A stretch of DNA of 64,000 bases from Sulfobacillus benefaciens (GTDB taxonomy: Bacteria > Bacillota > Sulfobacillia > Sulfobacillales > Sulfobacillaceae). Shown in pieces: positions 17,935 through 27,015 of this stretch. The stretch lies in NCBI GenBank assembly GCA_003023725.1, contig PXYT01000008.1, positions 1 to 64,000 on the forward strand. Reading direction: 5' to 3'. A program made the position numbers and the translations under genes. Positions within the stretch are counted from its first letter, which is position 1, and every line of letters starts with the position of its first letter. The notes under the pieces are model-generated. The model saw nothing but the letters and a program-made list of their open reading frames with translations. It was not told the origin of the DNA and made no database searches.

Positions 17935-19584
17935 CTAAAATACGGGGCGTTCACGCCAAGTCCCGAAAACCGATTTCATAACCGCGACAATTTCTCCTTT
18001 GGTTGCTCCTTGCCGGACCGCTTCAATAATGTGCGGCATCATGGGTGCGTCCGATGTCTGACAAGCCTGTTTCAAAGCATTCAGCGCATTCTGTACCGGA
18101 GCTTCTTGCCGGTTTTTACGCCACTGGACAAGCGACTCGACCTGATTGCGCTCCACAGACGGATCAATACGCAGCAAAGGAATCGGCTCGTCATCCCCGG
18201 AATCGACAAACGCATTAACACCTACGACGATTTGTTCATGATTTTCCAGTTCTTTTTGGTAGCGGTATGCCGCATCAGCAATTTCCCTCTGCAGAAAACC
18301 ATTTTCGATGCATTCCAGCACACCACCCTGTTCTTCTATACGCGCAAAATAGTTTTCCGCTTCTTCCTCCATCTTTGCAGTCAGAGCTTCCACGAAATAC
18401 GATCCGGCCAACGGATCCACGGTGTTCGCCACTCCAGTCTCATAGGCCAGAATCTGTTGAGTTCTCAGGGCAATTTTCACCGCCTTTTCGGTGGGCAGCG
18501 ATAGAACTTCGTCCATCGAATTCGTGTGCAGCGACTGGGTCCCTCCCAAGACGGCCGATAGTGCCTCATAAGCGGTTCGAACAATATTGTTTTCCGGTTG
18601 CTGGGCCGTTAGAGAACATCCTGCGGTTTGAGTGTGAAACCGCATCATCCACGACTTGGGGTTCTTGGCACCATAAATTTTTTTCATATGTCGGGCCCAA
18701 ATCCGCCGAGCCGCGCGAAATTTCGCAATCTCTTCAAAAAAATCGATGTGCGCATTAAAAAAGAACGAGAGCCTGGGAGCAAAATCGTCCACGTCCAGTC
18801 CGGCCTTTATGCCAGCCTCGACGTAAGCAAATCCATCGGCCAAGGTAAACGCCAGTTCCTGTGCCGCTGTCGACCCAGCTTCCCGAATATGGTAGCCGCT
18901 GATGCTGATAGAGTTCCATTGAGGCACATACCGGGTAGCATACGCCATCATGTCCACGATGAGACGCATGGACGGTTTAGGAGGAAAAATCCATTCTTTT
19001 TGGGCAATGTATTCTTTAAGAATATCGGCCTGCAACGTTCCGCGGAGCTGGGACCAATCAACCCCTTGGCGTTCCGCAGCAACTAAATACATAGCCCAGA
19101 TTATGGGAGCAGGGCCATTGATCGTCATTGAGGTGGAAACTTTCCCCAGTGGAATCTCCGAAAACAGCCGTTCCATATCCCCTATATGGTCAATCGCCAC
19201 GCCCTCCCGTCCCACTTCACCTAAGGAATGCGGATCGTCGGAATCATAGCCCATGAGCGTGGGCATATCGAAAGCCACGGATAATCCGGTCTGACCTTGT
19301 TCCAATAAATACTTAAACCGCTGATTGGTCTCACGGGCCGTACCAAAGCCAGCGAATTGCCGCATCGTCCAATATCTTTGCCGGTACATCGTGGAATGGA
19401 TTCCCCGAGTGAATGGATACTGTCCAGGCAACCCCATCGTACTGGGATCAGGGAGGTCCTTTTCGGTATAGACCTCTTTTATCGGTATTCCCGATATCGT
19501 TCGAAAATCCCTTCGTCCTTGATAAGGGTCGCCGCTAGGAGCCGGTCGCAAGGACGCGGAGTGATGAGAAGCTTCTATGGCCAT
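17935..19584 (-). CDS. icmA: AdoCbl-dependent acyl-CoA mutase, large subunit, isobutyryl-CoA mutase type
   Basis: 549 aa: the catalytic TIM-barrel half of the methylmalonyl-CoA mutase family with no C-terminal B12-binding domain, so a separate small subunit is needed. Two substrate-pocket residues point away from methylmalonyl-CoA. Where that enzyme has Tyr (RQYAGF), this has Phe77 (RQFAGF). Where it has Arg before the IFPP block, this has Gln195 (EYIAQKEWIFPP). Phe/Gln is the known isobutyryl-CoA mutase signature. The conserved GYHIREAG is present. The start is ATG 19584 after AAAGGAG. Leucine dehydrogenase upstream and an adenosyltransferase 7 kb away fit branched-chain acid metabolism. Confidence 0.8.
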   Translation of the reverse strand: MAIEASHHSASLRPAPSGDPYQGRRDFRTISGIPIKEVYTEKDLPDPSTMGLPGQYPFTRGIHSTMYRQRYWTMRQFAGFGTARETNQRFKYLLEQGQTGLSVAFDMPTLMGYDSDDPHSLGEVGREGVAIDHIGDMERLFSEIPLGKVSTSMTINGPAPIIWAMYLVAAERQGVDWSQLRGTLQADILKEYIAQKEWIFPPKPSMRLIVDMMAYATRYVPQWNSISISGYHIREAGSTAAQELAFTLADGFAYVEAGIKAGLDVDDFAPRLSFFFNAHIDFFEEIAKFRAARRIWARHMKKIYGAKNPKSWMMRFHTQTAGCSLTAQQPENNIVRTAYEALSAVLGGTQSLHTNSMDEVLSLPTEKAVKIALRTQQILAYETGVANTVDPLAGSYFVEALTAKMEEEAENYFARIEEQGGVLECIENGFLQREIADAAYRYQKELENHEQIVVGVNAFVDSGDDEPIPLLRIDPSVERNQVESLVQWRKNRQEAPVQNALNALKQACQTSDAPMMPHIIEAVRQGATKGEIVAVMKSVFGTWRERPVF

Positions 19585-20082
19585 GCTGAACTCCTTTCCG
19601 GCTGACAAACTCAATCATCAGTCACAGTCCTCTTATGTTCCGCGGCTACTTCTCCGTCGCGGCTATTTTATACCAACTTCATCATACACTGGGGCCATAC
19701 ACCCTTCAAGACGGCGGTCTGCCGGGACAGAACAAGCGGCCACACCCACCCGCCCTCAGTCCTTCCTGATTTCCGTCCCCAGAATGGAATTTAGGCAATG
19801 CCAGCCGTAAAATACTCATTCCGGGACAAGATATGGATCCACGACGGCAAGGCAAGCCGATTATCCGATTTGCCCAATGAACATTACAGAAATTTCCGGT
19901 TCCAGACCTTGTCTCTCGTTAATGTCTTAATGTCTGGCACCCCAAACTCCTGACTTTCCTTTGATGTCCGGACGAGAGACGTTATTGCCCACACGGTGAC
20001 CATCTTTGCGTTCCCACCCTTCCATCACACCATATGCTCCCGCCGACCGAAAAATTCCGTGACAAAGAGGATATGGCCTTCT
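19585..20082. other. Gene-free stretch between the mutase and leucine dehydrogenase
   Basis: About 500 bases without an open frame supported by a ribosome-binding site. It should contain the mutase promoter and the end of the leucine-dehydrogenase transcript. I found neither a clear promoter nor a clear terminator. Confidence 0.4.
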
Positions 20083-21162
20083 TTACTTTTCGCCACTCGA
20101 ACTGTAAATTCTGTGCACCGCGTCAAGGAGCTTCATCCGTTCGTCAACCATGTCCAAGGCAACAGACACCGTTGACCGGTGATTCTCTCCGGCCCTGTGA
20201 AAAATAGCGAGTAGCAATTCGTAGATTCCATTGACTTGCTTGCGCACACGCTCTTCTTGATAGTGGCTCCGTTCATTGGCCACTTGGATCAAACCGCCGG
20301 CGCTCGTGATGAAATCAGGCGCATACAAAATGTTTCGATGCTGCAGCACATCCCCCAAGCTGGGGTCCTCGAGTTGGTTGTTAGCTGGCCCCGCAATAAT
20401 TCGGCAGTTCAATTTGTCTATGGTCTCATGATTCACAACATTACCGAGAGCACATGGCGACAACACATCACAAGGCGTTTCCAAAATGGTCCACGGATCA
20501 GCAGGTTCAATATCCAATTCACTGGCAGCCTCGCCAACAACATGCGGGTTGATGTCCGCGGCCGTGACATAGGCGCCTTCGTCCCGGGCATGACGAGCCA
20601 GTTGATATCCGACTTTTCCCAGACCCTGAATTGCGATGTGACGTCTGTTCAGCGAGGCAGACCCATACAGGTAAGTCAGAGCGGCACGGATGGCAGCCAA
20701 GACTCCAATAGCCGTTATCTCTCCCGTGTCACCCGAGCCACCGCAATCCTGTGGCAATCCCACGACATAAGACGTTTCCCTGGCACATTGGACGAGATCC
20801 TCTTCGTTTGTGCCCACATCCTCCCCGGCAAGATAGCGGCCTTTCATGGCTTCCAAAAACCGCCCAAAGGCCCGAAACAAAGCCTCAGATTTGTCGTTGG
20901 CAGGATCACCGATAATGATCGCCTTTCCTCCGCCGAAATCCAGTCCCGCTGCTGCGGCCTTGTAGGTCATCCCTTCGGACAAACGCAATGCATCCTCAAT
21001 GGCTTGATCCTCTGAACCATAGGGCAACATGCGGCACCCGCCCAATGCCGGCCCTAAAGTGGTATTGTGAATCGCTATAATCGCTTTTAACCCAGTGGCT
21101 TTATCAAAGTTGAAAATCAGCTGCTCGTGCCCCCGTCGGGCCATCTCTTTGAATATTTCCAC
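20083..21162 (-). CDS. Leucine dehydrogenase (Glu/Leu/Phe/Val dehydrogenase family)
   Basis: 359 aa. NAD-dependent oxidative deamination of leucine, valine and isoleucine. The start aligns with Bacillus LeuDH: EIFKEMARRGHEQLIF, then IIAIHNTTLGPALGG, GGGKAIIIGDP with the catalytic lysine region, and the dinucleotide fold IQGLGKVGYQLA. The frame opens at GTG 21171, but the GTG at 21162 has AGGGGGTG six bases upstream and gives the usual N-terminus. It supplies branched 2-oxo acids, whose acyl-CoA product isobutyryl-CoA would feed the mutase downstream. A separate transcript is likely (500-bp gap). Confidence 0.9.
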   Translation of the reverse strand: MEIFKEMARRGHEQLIFNFDKATGLKAIIAIHNTTLGPALGGCRMLPYGSEDQAIEDALRLSEGMTYKAAAAGLDFGGGKAIIIGDPANDKSEALFRAFGRFLEAMKGRYLAGEDVGTNEEDLVQCARETSYVVGLPQDCGGSGDTGEITAIGVLAAIRAALTYLYGSASLNRRHIAIQGLGKVGYQLARHARDEGAYVTAADINPHVVGEAASELDIEPADPWTILETPCDVLSPCALGNVVNHETIDKLNCRIIAGPANNQLEDPSLGDVLQHRNILYAPDFITSAGGLIQVANERSHYQEERVRKQVNGIYELLLAIFHRAGENHRSTVSVALDMVDERMKLLDAVHRIYSSSGEK

Positions 21163-21330
21163 GGAATTCACCCCCTGGCCGCATCCCTCATCCCGATGAC
21201 ATTCCCAGACACGGCAAGATAAAAGGCACCGTAGTGCCCCGTCTAGGATCCGCGCACCGTTAGTTAGACTTTAGCGACACGAGCCATCATTTGCAATCCA
21301 TGCGACTGGAAGATCTTAGAAATTTTAAGG

Positions 21331-21350
21331 GGGGGTCTCTCTTCTCCCCC
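21331..21350 (-). terminator. Possible terminator after the CofE-like gene
   Basis: GGGGG/CCCCC arms with a 10-nt loop, followed on the minus strand by CCTTAAAATTTC. It lies 80 bp past the stop codon of the CofE-like gene. The stem is short and the U-tract broken, so support is modest. Confidence 0.35.
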
Positions 21351-21429
21351 GGTCCAACCGGGCAAATTATTACCCTCTCCGGGGACCGTACCCACCCCCT
21401 CTAAAGTGTCCATATTCTCTGGCTCAGCT

Positions 21430-22173
21430 TCATTGCCCGGTTGCCCAATGGGTGGGCCGCAACACAGCCATAGGAGTTCTTTGGGCGCCCTGGCCCATAG
21501 GGTTATCGTGCAGCAGATTCACCACCAAATTTTTGTCCACATTTTTGGACGCGGCAAGAACTTCAGCACCGATGTCATTAACATCAACAATGGCCACGCC
21601 GGCCTTTAGCGCCTTAGACAACTGATTCGCCACCCTGTCCCCAGAACAAGGGGCTAGCACGATATACTCGTCGTAAGGTGGTATCGTCGTCGGCCCGGGA
21701 CCGTCAATTGAAGCCACACGCCTCCCGGCTATCCGGTAAAAATCCCCCGAACGGTGAAGAATCCGTCCACAGGCGCCAATTCCGGCAGCCAAAATTATTC
21801 GTGGCAATCCCGCCTCGCGAATAGCCATTTCCATGGTTTCGGGACGTCTTAGGCCCAAGCCGTAACCGAGCTGGCGGACGTAGCGGGACAGGAACCGCGC
21901 ACTCCACCCCGGTTTGACATGACTCAATGGCACTGTCCGCCCTTCCGAAATGGCTACAACCTTTTCCCCTATTACGACGATATCTTTAGTCGTAACCCTA
22001 TTCTGACAATAAGGAAGAAGAGTTCGAGTCAAATTCTCGCCCGGCTTCACCAAATGAGTCCGGATTACGTAGCGCAAGTAACGTTTGTTTCCGATCTCCA
22101 TGACCGGTTTTTCAATCCATGTGCCAGTGCCGTCGTCGGGATATCCGTCGCGATGAATTGGATTATCAGCCAT
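21430..22173 (-). CDS. Coenzyme F420-0:L-glutamate ligase (CofE)-like protein
   Basis: 247 aa of the CofE family, which in archaea and actinobacteria adds gamma-linked glutamates to F420-0 using GTP. The family landmarks visible are an early VIGEKVVAISEGR block, VDVNDIGAEVLAASK in the middle and the metal/nucleotide segment DNPMGQGAQRTP near the C-terminus. Firmicutes mostly lack F420, and CofE-like paralogs of unknown role occur there. No other F420 gene is in the window. ATG 22173 follows GGAGGAGAGA. Confidence 0.75.
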   Translation of the reverse strand: MADNPIHRDGYPDDGTGTWIEKPVMEIGNKRYLRYVIRTHLVKPGENLTRTLLPYCQNRVTTKDIVVIGEKVVAISEGRTVPLSHVKPGWSARFLSRYVRQLGYGLGLRRPETMEMAIREAGLPRIILAAGIGACGRILHRSGDFYRIAGRRVASIDGPGPTTIPPYDEYIVLAPCSGDRVANQLSKALKAGVAIVDVNDIGAEVLAASKNVDKNLVVNLLHDNPMGQGAQRTPMAVLRPTHWATGQ

Positions 22174-22409
22174 CGTGTCTCTCCTCCATCACTCTTGTCA
22201 TCCATCCCTTAAGGTATGACGGTGACGAGACGAGAGACACTCCGGTTTTGGCTTAACTTTTTACCATGCCGTCAAGAATTTAGTCGGGATCCCTCTATTA
22301 TCCAAAACGAAAACGGTAAGTCCCTGGCCGATTATTGCACCGTCACGGAATTAGACAGTTTTGGCCAACGATTGTTAACGGGAGACTTCGCCGCCCAGGC
22401 AAGCCTGAA

Positions 22410-23315
22410 TTAACCCGGATAATTAGCCAACAGCTGATGAATTTTTTCGCTCAGGATCATCGCGTCGTGGTAAGACTGCTGCCATACGTTGCGCCCAAAA
22501 ATCAAGCCTGTCGCCCCAACATCCATGCATAAACGCCCTTTTTCCAATGTGCTTTCCAAGGAGCCTTTTTCCCCTCCGGCAAAAATGACCAGCGAGCGGC
22601 CAGCGGATCGGATAATCTGCTGAAGAGCGGATTCCAATGTCCATTCCCGCTGATACGGCTTAGGTGCACGCGACAACTTCTCGGCATCAATCTTGGGCAC
22701 ATTGACTTTCACGACGTCGGCTCCCAGTTCTTGAGCCACGCGTGCTGCGTAATCAATCGCATAGACAGAATCCCGTCCTCCCTTTTGCTCGATTGCCGCT
22801 CCTCGGGGGTAGCTCCATACCACCACAGGCAAGCCGTAACGATCGGCCTCCTCCCGAATTTGGCGAAATTGCTCAAAGTCTTCATTCTGACGGGGAGATC
22901 CAACGTACAGCGTATATCCTACTGCATCGGCTCCTAGCCGCACTGCGTCTTCCACTGTGGCAATCAGCGGAGATATAGGTTCGTCGTCCGATGGGATTTC
23001 GGTCTTCCCGTTGAGTTTTAAGATAAGCGGGACTTGACCGGCATAATCCCCATAATATTTTTGAGCCAACCCAATCTGACAGGCAATGGCCGAAAAATGG
23101 CCATCCAAGGCAATACGAAACTGGAATGAAGGATCCTGGCTTTCGGGAGCCTCCAAAAAGTCTCGCGGTCCATGCTCCAACCCTTGATCAATGGGTAAGA
23201 TCATGAGAGTGCCATTGCCGGGGCCTGTACCATAGAGTAAACGGTACAAACGAGCTTTCTTACCCGTGCTGAGATTCAGTTGATCAAGATGCGCACGAAT
23301 TTCCTGGTTAGCCAT
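22410..23315 (-). CDS. fbaB: Class I (DhnA/FbaB-type) fructose-bisphosphate aldolase
   Basis: 301 aa, a lysine-dependent TIM barrel. It has PIDQGLEHGP near residue 42, DVVKVNVPK with the Schiff-base lysine near 200, and FAGGEKG and GATGLIFGRNVWQ forming the phosphate site. The type is common in archaea and deep Firmicutes and cleaves or makes fructose 1,6-bisphosphate; related sugar-phosphate substrates cannot be excluded. ATG 23315 lies five bases after AAGGAG, preferred to the in-frame GTG two codons earlier. It is divergent from the M61 peptidase. Confidence 0.88.
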   Translation of the reverse strand: MANQEIRAHLDQLNLSTGKKARLYRLLYGTGPGNGTLMILPIDQGLEHGPRDFLEAPESQDPSFQFRIALDGHFSAIACQIGLAQKYYGDYAGQVPLILKLNGKTEIPSDDEPISPLIATVEDAVRLGADAVGYTLYVGSPRQNEDFEQFRQIREEADRYGLPVVVWSYPRGAAIEQKGGRDSVYAIDYAARVAQELGADVVKVNVPKIDAEKLSRAPKPYQREWTLESALQQIIRSAGRSLVIFAGGEKGSLESTLEKGRLCMDVGATGLIFGRNVWQQSYHDAMILSEKIHQLLANYPG

Positions 23316-23522
23316 AGTCACTCCTTCATCCCTTTCCCTTCTTCAACAATTACTGCCATCTGGTCACAATGATACCAAAGCCTTCTGTGGAAGCGAAGCC
23401 GTCCCCCCAGCCTTGGCCCAAAATCCAGGGTCTTTTCTTGGGCAATCAGGACTTTTCGGGTAAGATAGTGACTGTAACCACTACCATTAAGTCCACAGTA
23501 CCTACCTTGAGGAGGGTGTCTA

Positions 23523-25265
23523 ACGAATCAGCCGCTTATACACTACCAAATTTCCATGCAAAAGCCCAACACGCACCGCTTCCAAATCCGAATAGAGTGG
23601 CGCGGCGACACCCCGAAACATATGATGTGGCGGTTGCCAGTTTGGACTCCCGGTTCCTATCTTATCAGAGAATTTTCGCGCCACATCGAATGGATACAGG
23701 CCTCGTCCGGAACAGAGCTTTTACCGATACACAAAATTGATAAAGCCACCTTTGAAGTTCAGTGCCCGGAAAACACTTCCCTGCTAACCCTGACGTATGA
23801 AGTCTTTGCTTATGACCTTTCCGTGCGAACCAGTTATCTGGACACCAGCCGCGGATATTTCAACGGAGCCAATGTTTTTCTTTATCCCGACACCGATATT
23901 GCCGCCGCCATCGAACTGGAGGTAATTCCAGATACCGGATGGGACGTCGCCACGGCTCTGCCACGCCTCGATAAACCGGGGTACTGCTTTATAGCGTCTG
24001 ATTACGACACCTTGGTCGACAGCCCCGTTGAAGCAGGCCATTTCCAACGCTACATTTTTGAAGCCTGTGACGTAAGACATGAACTCATTTTCACGGGCTT
24101 TGAAGACGTGGATCTGTCGGCCTTGGTCCACGACATTCCCAGAATTGTCGAAGCTGCCCAATCCATCTTTCAATCGCCCTTGCCTTATACACGATATGTT
24201 TTTCTGGTTCATGGACAGGTCCAGTCAGGGGGCGGGTTGGAACACCGCAATTCCGCCAGTATTATGTTTGACCCTTTTATGCTGCACGATCCGGAAAAAT
24301 ATTCGAGGATATTGGGCTTATTTGCCCACGAATATTTCCACTTATGGAACGTCAAGCGTCTGCGACCGACTTATCTGGGTCCCTTTGATTATCAACACGA
24401 GGTCTACACACCCTTGTTATGGGTGCTGGAAGGATGGACGGACTACTACGCCTGGATCCTGCTGGCTCGGTCGGGAGTGGTAGAATCCGGGCGAGTTCTG
24501 GATTATTTTGCCGAAGCTTTTCGACAACTCGATCTGATTCCGGCCCGGCACCAGCAAAGCCTGACGCAAGCCTCGTTCGACACATGGATAAAATTGTACC
24601 GTCCTGACGGGAATACGCCCAACAATACTATCAGTTATTATCACAAGGGCGCACTGGTTGCGTTGGCTCTTGATTTGTCCCTGCGCCGGGCAACCGGAGG
24701 ACGAGAAAGCCTGGACTCGGTCTTACGGGTTTTATGGACTTCCTACGGCGATCAGGGATATCCGGATACCGCCGTCGATTCCGCCCTGGTGCAAATCGGC
24801 GGGCCCTTTATGCGTCAACTTCTGGACCAGTGGGTGTACGGCACGGAAGACATCCCAGACGACGTTTTTGACACTGTGGGATTAAAACTGCTTAGAGAGT
24901 TCAAAAATCTCAGTCAAAAAGTTCCCTATACCGGAATCGTGGCGGAACAATCGGCCGCCCATTCGGTTGTCATCAAGCATGTGCTTAAAGGCAGTCCGGC
25001 CGAGTCAGCGGGATTGGCACCAGGCGACGAATGGATTGCCCTCAACAATTACCGTATCCCGTTTGATGCCATTGAGGCCCGGCTATCCGCCTGTTCAGCT
25101 GATGAACCTATTACAATAACAATTTTCCGTCATCACGAGTTGCACACTTTCACCCTAACCCCCGATTCCCCGCTTCCCGACAGATGGCGCTTTGTTACAG
25201 ACCCTCTAGCCGCCGAAGAGGCCCGCACCCGGTTCACGGAGTGGATGGGAACACCGATTCCCTGA
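23523..25265 (+). CDS. M61-family metallopeptidase with a PDZ domain (probable non-AUG start)
   Basis: Glycyl-aminopeptidase-type zinc peptidase. LFAHEYFHLWNVKRLRP carries HExxH, with the third ligand in WVLEGWTDYYA; a PDZ domain (KHVLKGSPAESAGLAPGDE) occupies the last 120 residues. The first ATG in frame is 23556, with no ribosome-binding site. Homology continues upstream as PLIHYQISMQKPNTH, a typical M61 beginning, and GAGGAGG at 23509-23515 is correctly spaced for the ACG codon at 23523. I therefore place the start there (580 aa), against 569 aa from the ATG. No signal peptide is visible, so it is probably cytoplasmic. Confidence 0.85.
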   Translation, partial: TNQPLIHYQISMQKPNTHRFQIRIEWRGDTPKHMMWRLPVWTPGSYLIREFSRHIEWIQASSGTELLPIHKIDKATFEVQCPENTSLLTLTYEVFAYDLSVRTSYLDTSRGYFNGANVFLYPDTDIAAAIELEVIPDTGWDVATALPRLDKPGYCFIASDYDTLVDSPVEAGHFQRYIFEACDVRHELIFTGFEDVDLSALVHDIPRIVEAAQSIFQSPLPYTRYVFLVHGQVQSGGGLEHRNSASIMFDPFMLHDPEKYSRILGLFAHEYFHLWNVKRLRPTYLGPFDYQHEVYTPLLWVLEGWTDYYAWILLARSGVVESGRVLDYFAEAFRQLDLIPARHQQSLTQASFDTWIKLYRPDGNTPNNTISYYHKGALVALALDLSLRRATGGRESLDSVLRVLWTSYGDQGYPDTAVDSALVQIGGPFMRQLLDQWVYGTEDIPDDVFDTVGLKLLREFKNLSQKVPYTGIVAEQSAAHSVVIKHVLKGSPAESAGLAPGDEWIALNNYRIPFDAIEARLSACSADEPITITIFRHHELHTFTLTPDSPLPDRWRFVTDPLAAEEARTRFTEWMGTPIP

Positions 25266-25433
25266 AGCAGAGTGTGTGTTCACCACATGCGGCAAGCAAT
25301 CGCGGGCTAATTCGTCGCAAAGAGGCTAAGAAATGCGGGCAGCTATAGTAGATTTGGTGCGAACATGTCGGTTGCCAAAATTTCGATTTCGCGGTATGGT
25401 CTTGGGAAAAGTTTTGTCAAGGTGGTTGGTGGA

Positions 25434-26009
25434 ATGTCTGAGACGATGTGGCCCACGCGGGACCACTCATGGCAATTACTAAACCGTTATACGAAAAACC
25501 CGTCCCTTATCAAACACGCATTAGCCGTCGAAGCAGTGATGAAGGCTTTCGCCGAACGCTATCACGAGGATCCCAAATTGTACGGCCATGTAGGGCTTCT
25601 CCACGATTTCGATTATGAAGCTTTTCCTGAAATCGGCGCCCATACCGTGGAAGGAGCAAAAATTCTCACAGCTGAGGGATTTCCGGATGTCATCATTGAA
25701 GCCATTCAGTCCCATGTGACGGAAAATAACATTCCCCGAGACACATGGCTGAAAAAGTCTATTTACGCAGCCGACGAGTTAACTGGGTTCATCGTGGCGG
25801 TCACTTTGGTTCGTCCCGCAAAAAGTTTAAGTGAAGTGACTCCAAAATCTGTGAAGAAAAAACTTAAAGACAAAAGTTTTGCCAAGGGCGTTAATCGCGA
25901 TGATGTTTATCGCGGCGCCATAGGACTGGACATGGAGCTCGATGAGCTCATTGAATTTATTGTCCAGGCCCTTATACCCCACGCCCATGTTCTTGATCTC
26001 AATCCGTAA
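25434..26009 (+). CDS. HD-domain (HDIG) phosphohydrolase-like protein
   Basis: 191 aa. KHALAVEAVMKAFAER, then GLLHDFDYE (HD motif), HTVEGAKIL and IQSHVTENN give the HDIG-type metal site. Many relatives hydrolyse phosphomonoesters or nucleotides; the substrate here is unknown. The start is ATG 25434 because AAGGTGG is 10 bases upstream; the frame opens at 25365 without support. It ends in a perfect inverted repeat shared with the convergent DUF2203 gene. Confidence 0.8.
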   Translation: MSETMWPTRDHSWQLLNRYTKNPSLIKHALAVEAVMKAFAERYHEDPKLYGHVGLLHDFDYEAFPEIGAHTVEGAKILTAEGFPDVIIEAIQSHVTENNIPRDTWLKKSIYAADELTGFIVAVTLVRPAKSLSEVTPKSVKKKLKDKSFAKGVNRDDVYRGAIGLDMELDELIEFIVQALIPHAHVLDLNP

Positions 26010-26045
26010 CGGCGACGGAGGGAAATTCTGTCGCCGTTACGGATT
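26001..26045. terminator. Bidirectional terminator containing two stop codons
   Basis: A perfect 16-bp stem (26001-26016 with 26030-26045) with a 13-nt loop. Both arms contain AATCCGTAA, so the two convergent genes, HD protein and DUF2203, each end in Asn-Pro-stop within the stem. Plus-strand tail is GATCTTTCC. Confidence 0.85.
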
Positions 26046-26450
26046 GATCTTTCCTATGGGTTTCCGGCCCGCATACCCTTCTTCCAGTCCATGGTAGTAT
26101 TGGACGGATTCCTCATCAATGCGCCAGCATAGGTAAACAGGACGCCCGTCGATTTCGGCCGGGAAGTCAATCAGCCCGAGTTCCACGTCGGTTACCCGGC
26201 AACCAAGCTGGTTGATGACAGCCAGCAATTGATTGGCTTCATTCACGACCTGATCAAATTCTTTTTTGGCAATCTGATAATCCGTTAACATTATCAAATT
26301 GCCATCTTTTCGATAACCGACTTCCCGAATATCACGCATTTCCTCATATTTCTTCCGGGCTTGATCCTGCAGAGAACGCAGACCTAATAAGTGTTCACGA
26401 AGTGCTGGCAACAAATGGTTTGCTTCTTTCAGTGTAAATTGTCGAGTCAT
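26037..26450 (-). CDS. DUF2203-family protein
   Basis: 137 aa. FTLKEANHLLPALREHL at the start, a long helical middle and the family tail LIDFPAEIDGRPVYLCWRID followed by YYHGLEEGYAGRKP. The family is conserved in Firmicutes and has no established function. ATG 26450 follows GGGAGGAT. It begins 16 bp after the PduO stop on the same strand, so the two are one operon. Confidence 0.85.
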   Translation of the reverse strand: MTRQFTLKEANHLLPALREHLLGLRSLQDQARKKYEEMRDIREVGYRKDGNLIMLTDYQIAKKEFDQVVNEANQLLAVINQLGCRVTDVELGLIDFPAEIDGRPVYLCWRIDEESVQYYHGLEEGYAGRKPIGKINP

Positions 26451-26466
26451 ACATCCTCCCTCACCC

Positions 26467-27015
26467 TCAGAATTCCGCTTTGATATCCGACACACCTTTT
26501 AGGCGGTTCGCCTCTCTAGCTGCAACGAAGAGAAAATCGGAAAGACGGTTTAAATATTTGAGATGGAGCGCGAATGACGCATCCACGTTCACAAGCGCCA
26601 CCATTCGTCTTTCAGCCCTCCTGACGACGGTTCTGGCCTGATGGAGAATTGCTGCTGCCGGATCGCCCCCTGGTAAAATAAATTGTCTTAACGGCGGTAA
26701 ATGTTCTTCCAGCTGATCTATCCATTTCTCGAGTACCTCGACTGAGTCGTCAGGTAGCCGATTCGCTCTGTCCGGGCTCACATTGGACAAATCCGCCCCC
26801 AAAGCAAACAGCGTGTTTTGTATAAGAATTAACATCCCCGTGATGCTGCTGTCTTCCGATTTTAGAAAAGACAGGGCTATGCCAACAACAGCATTCGCTT
26901 CGTCAATGGTCCCATAAACATCCACGCGCGGATCATTTTTAGAAACCCGTTTGACGTCGCCATGTCCCCATAAACTTGTCATTCCGCCGTCCCCGGTTTT
27001 CGTATAAATTTTCAT
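26467..27015 (-). CDS. pduO: PduO-type cob(I)alamin adenosyltransferase
   Basis: 182 aa. Makes adenosylcobalamin from cob(I)alamin and ATP. The start KIYTKTGDGGMTSLW is the ATP-binding motif, YGTIDEANAVVG and FILPGGDPAAAILHQARTVVRRAER complete the PduO signature. ATG 27015 is chosen from the motif position; GGGGGTACAGG lies before it. The likely client is the acyl-CoA mutase encoded 7 kb away, the only obvious B12 enzyme in the window. Co-transcribed with the DUF2203 gene. Confidence 0.95.
   Translation of the reverse strand: MKIYTKTGDGGMTSLWGHGDVKRVSKNDPRVDVYGTIDEANAVVGIALSFLKSEDSSITGMLILIQNTLFALGADLSNVSPDRANRLPDDSVEVLEKWIDQLEEHLPPLRQFILPGGDPAAAILHQARTVVRRAERRMVALVNVDASFALHLKYLNRLSDFLFVAAREANRLKGVSDIKAEF

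Noticed and set aside
17935-19584. Methylmalonyl-CoA mutase or 2-hydroxyisobutyryl-CoA mutase identity
   Set aside because: Phe77/Gln195 differ from the Tyr/Arg of the first, and the pocket segment GLSVAFD differs from the Asp-containing segment of the second.
20236-21015. 259-aa plus-strand frame across leucine dehydrogenase
   Set aside because: Antisense shadow of a clear enzyme; no ribosome-binding site or homology.
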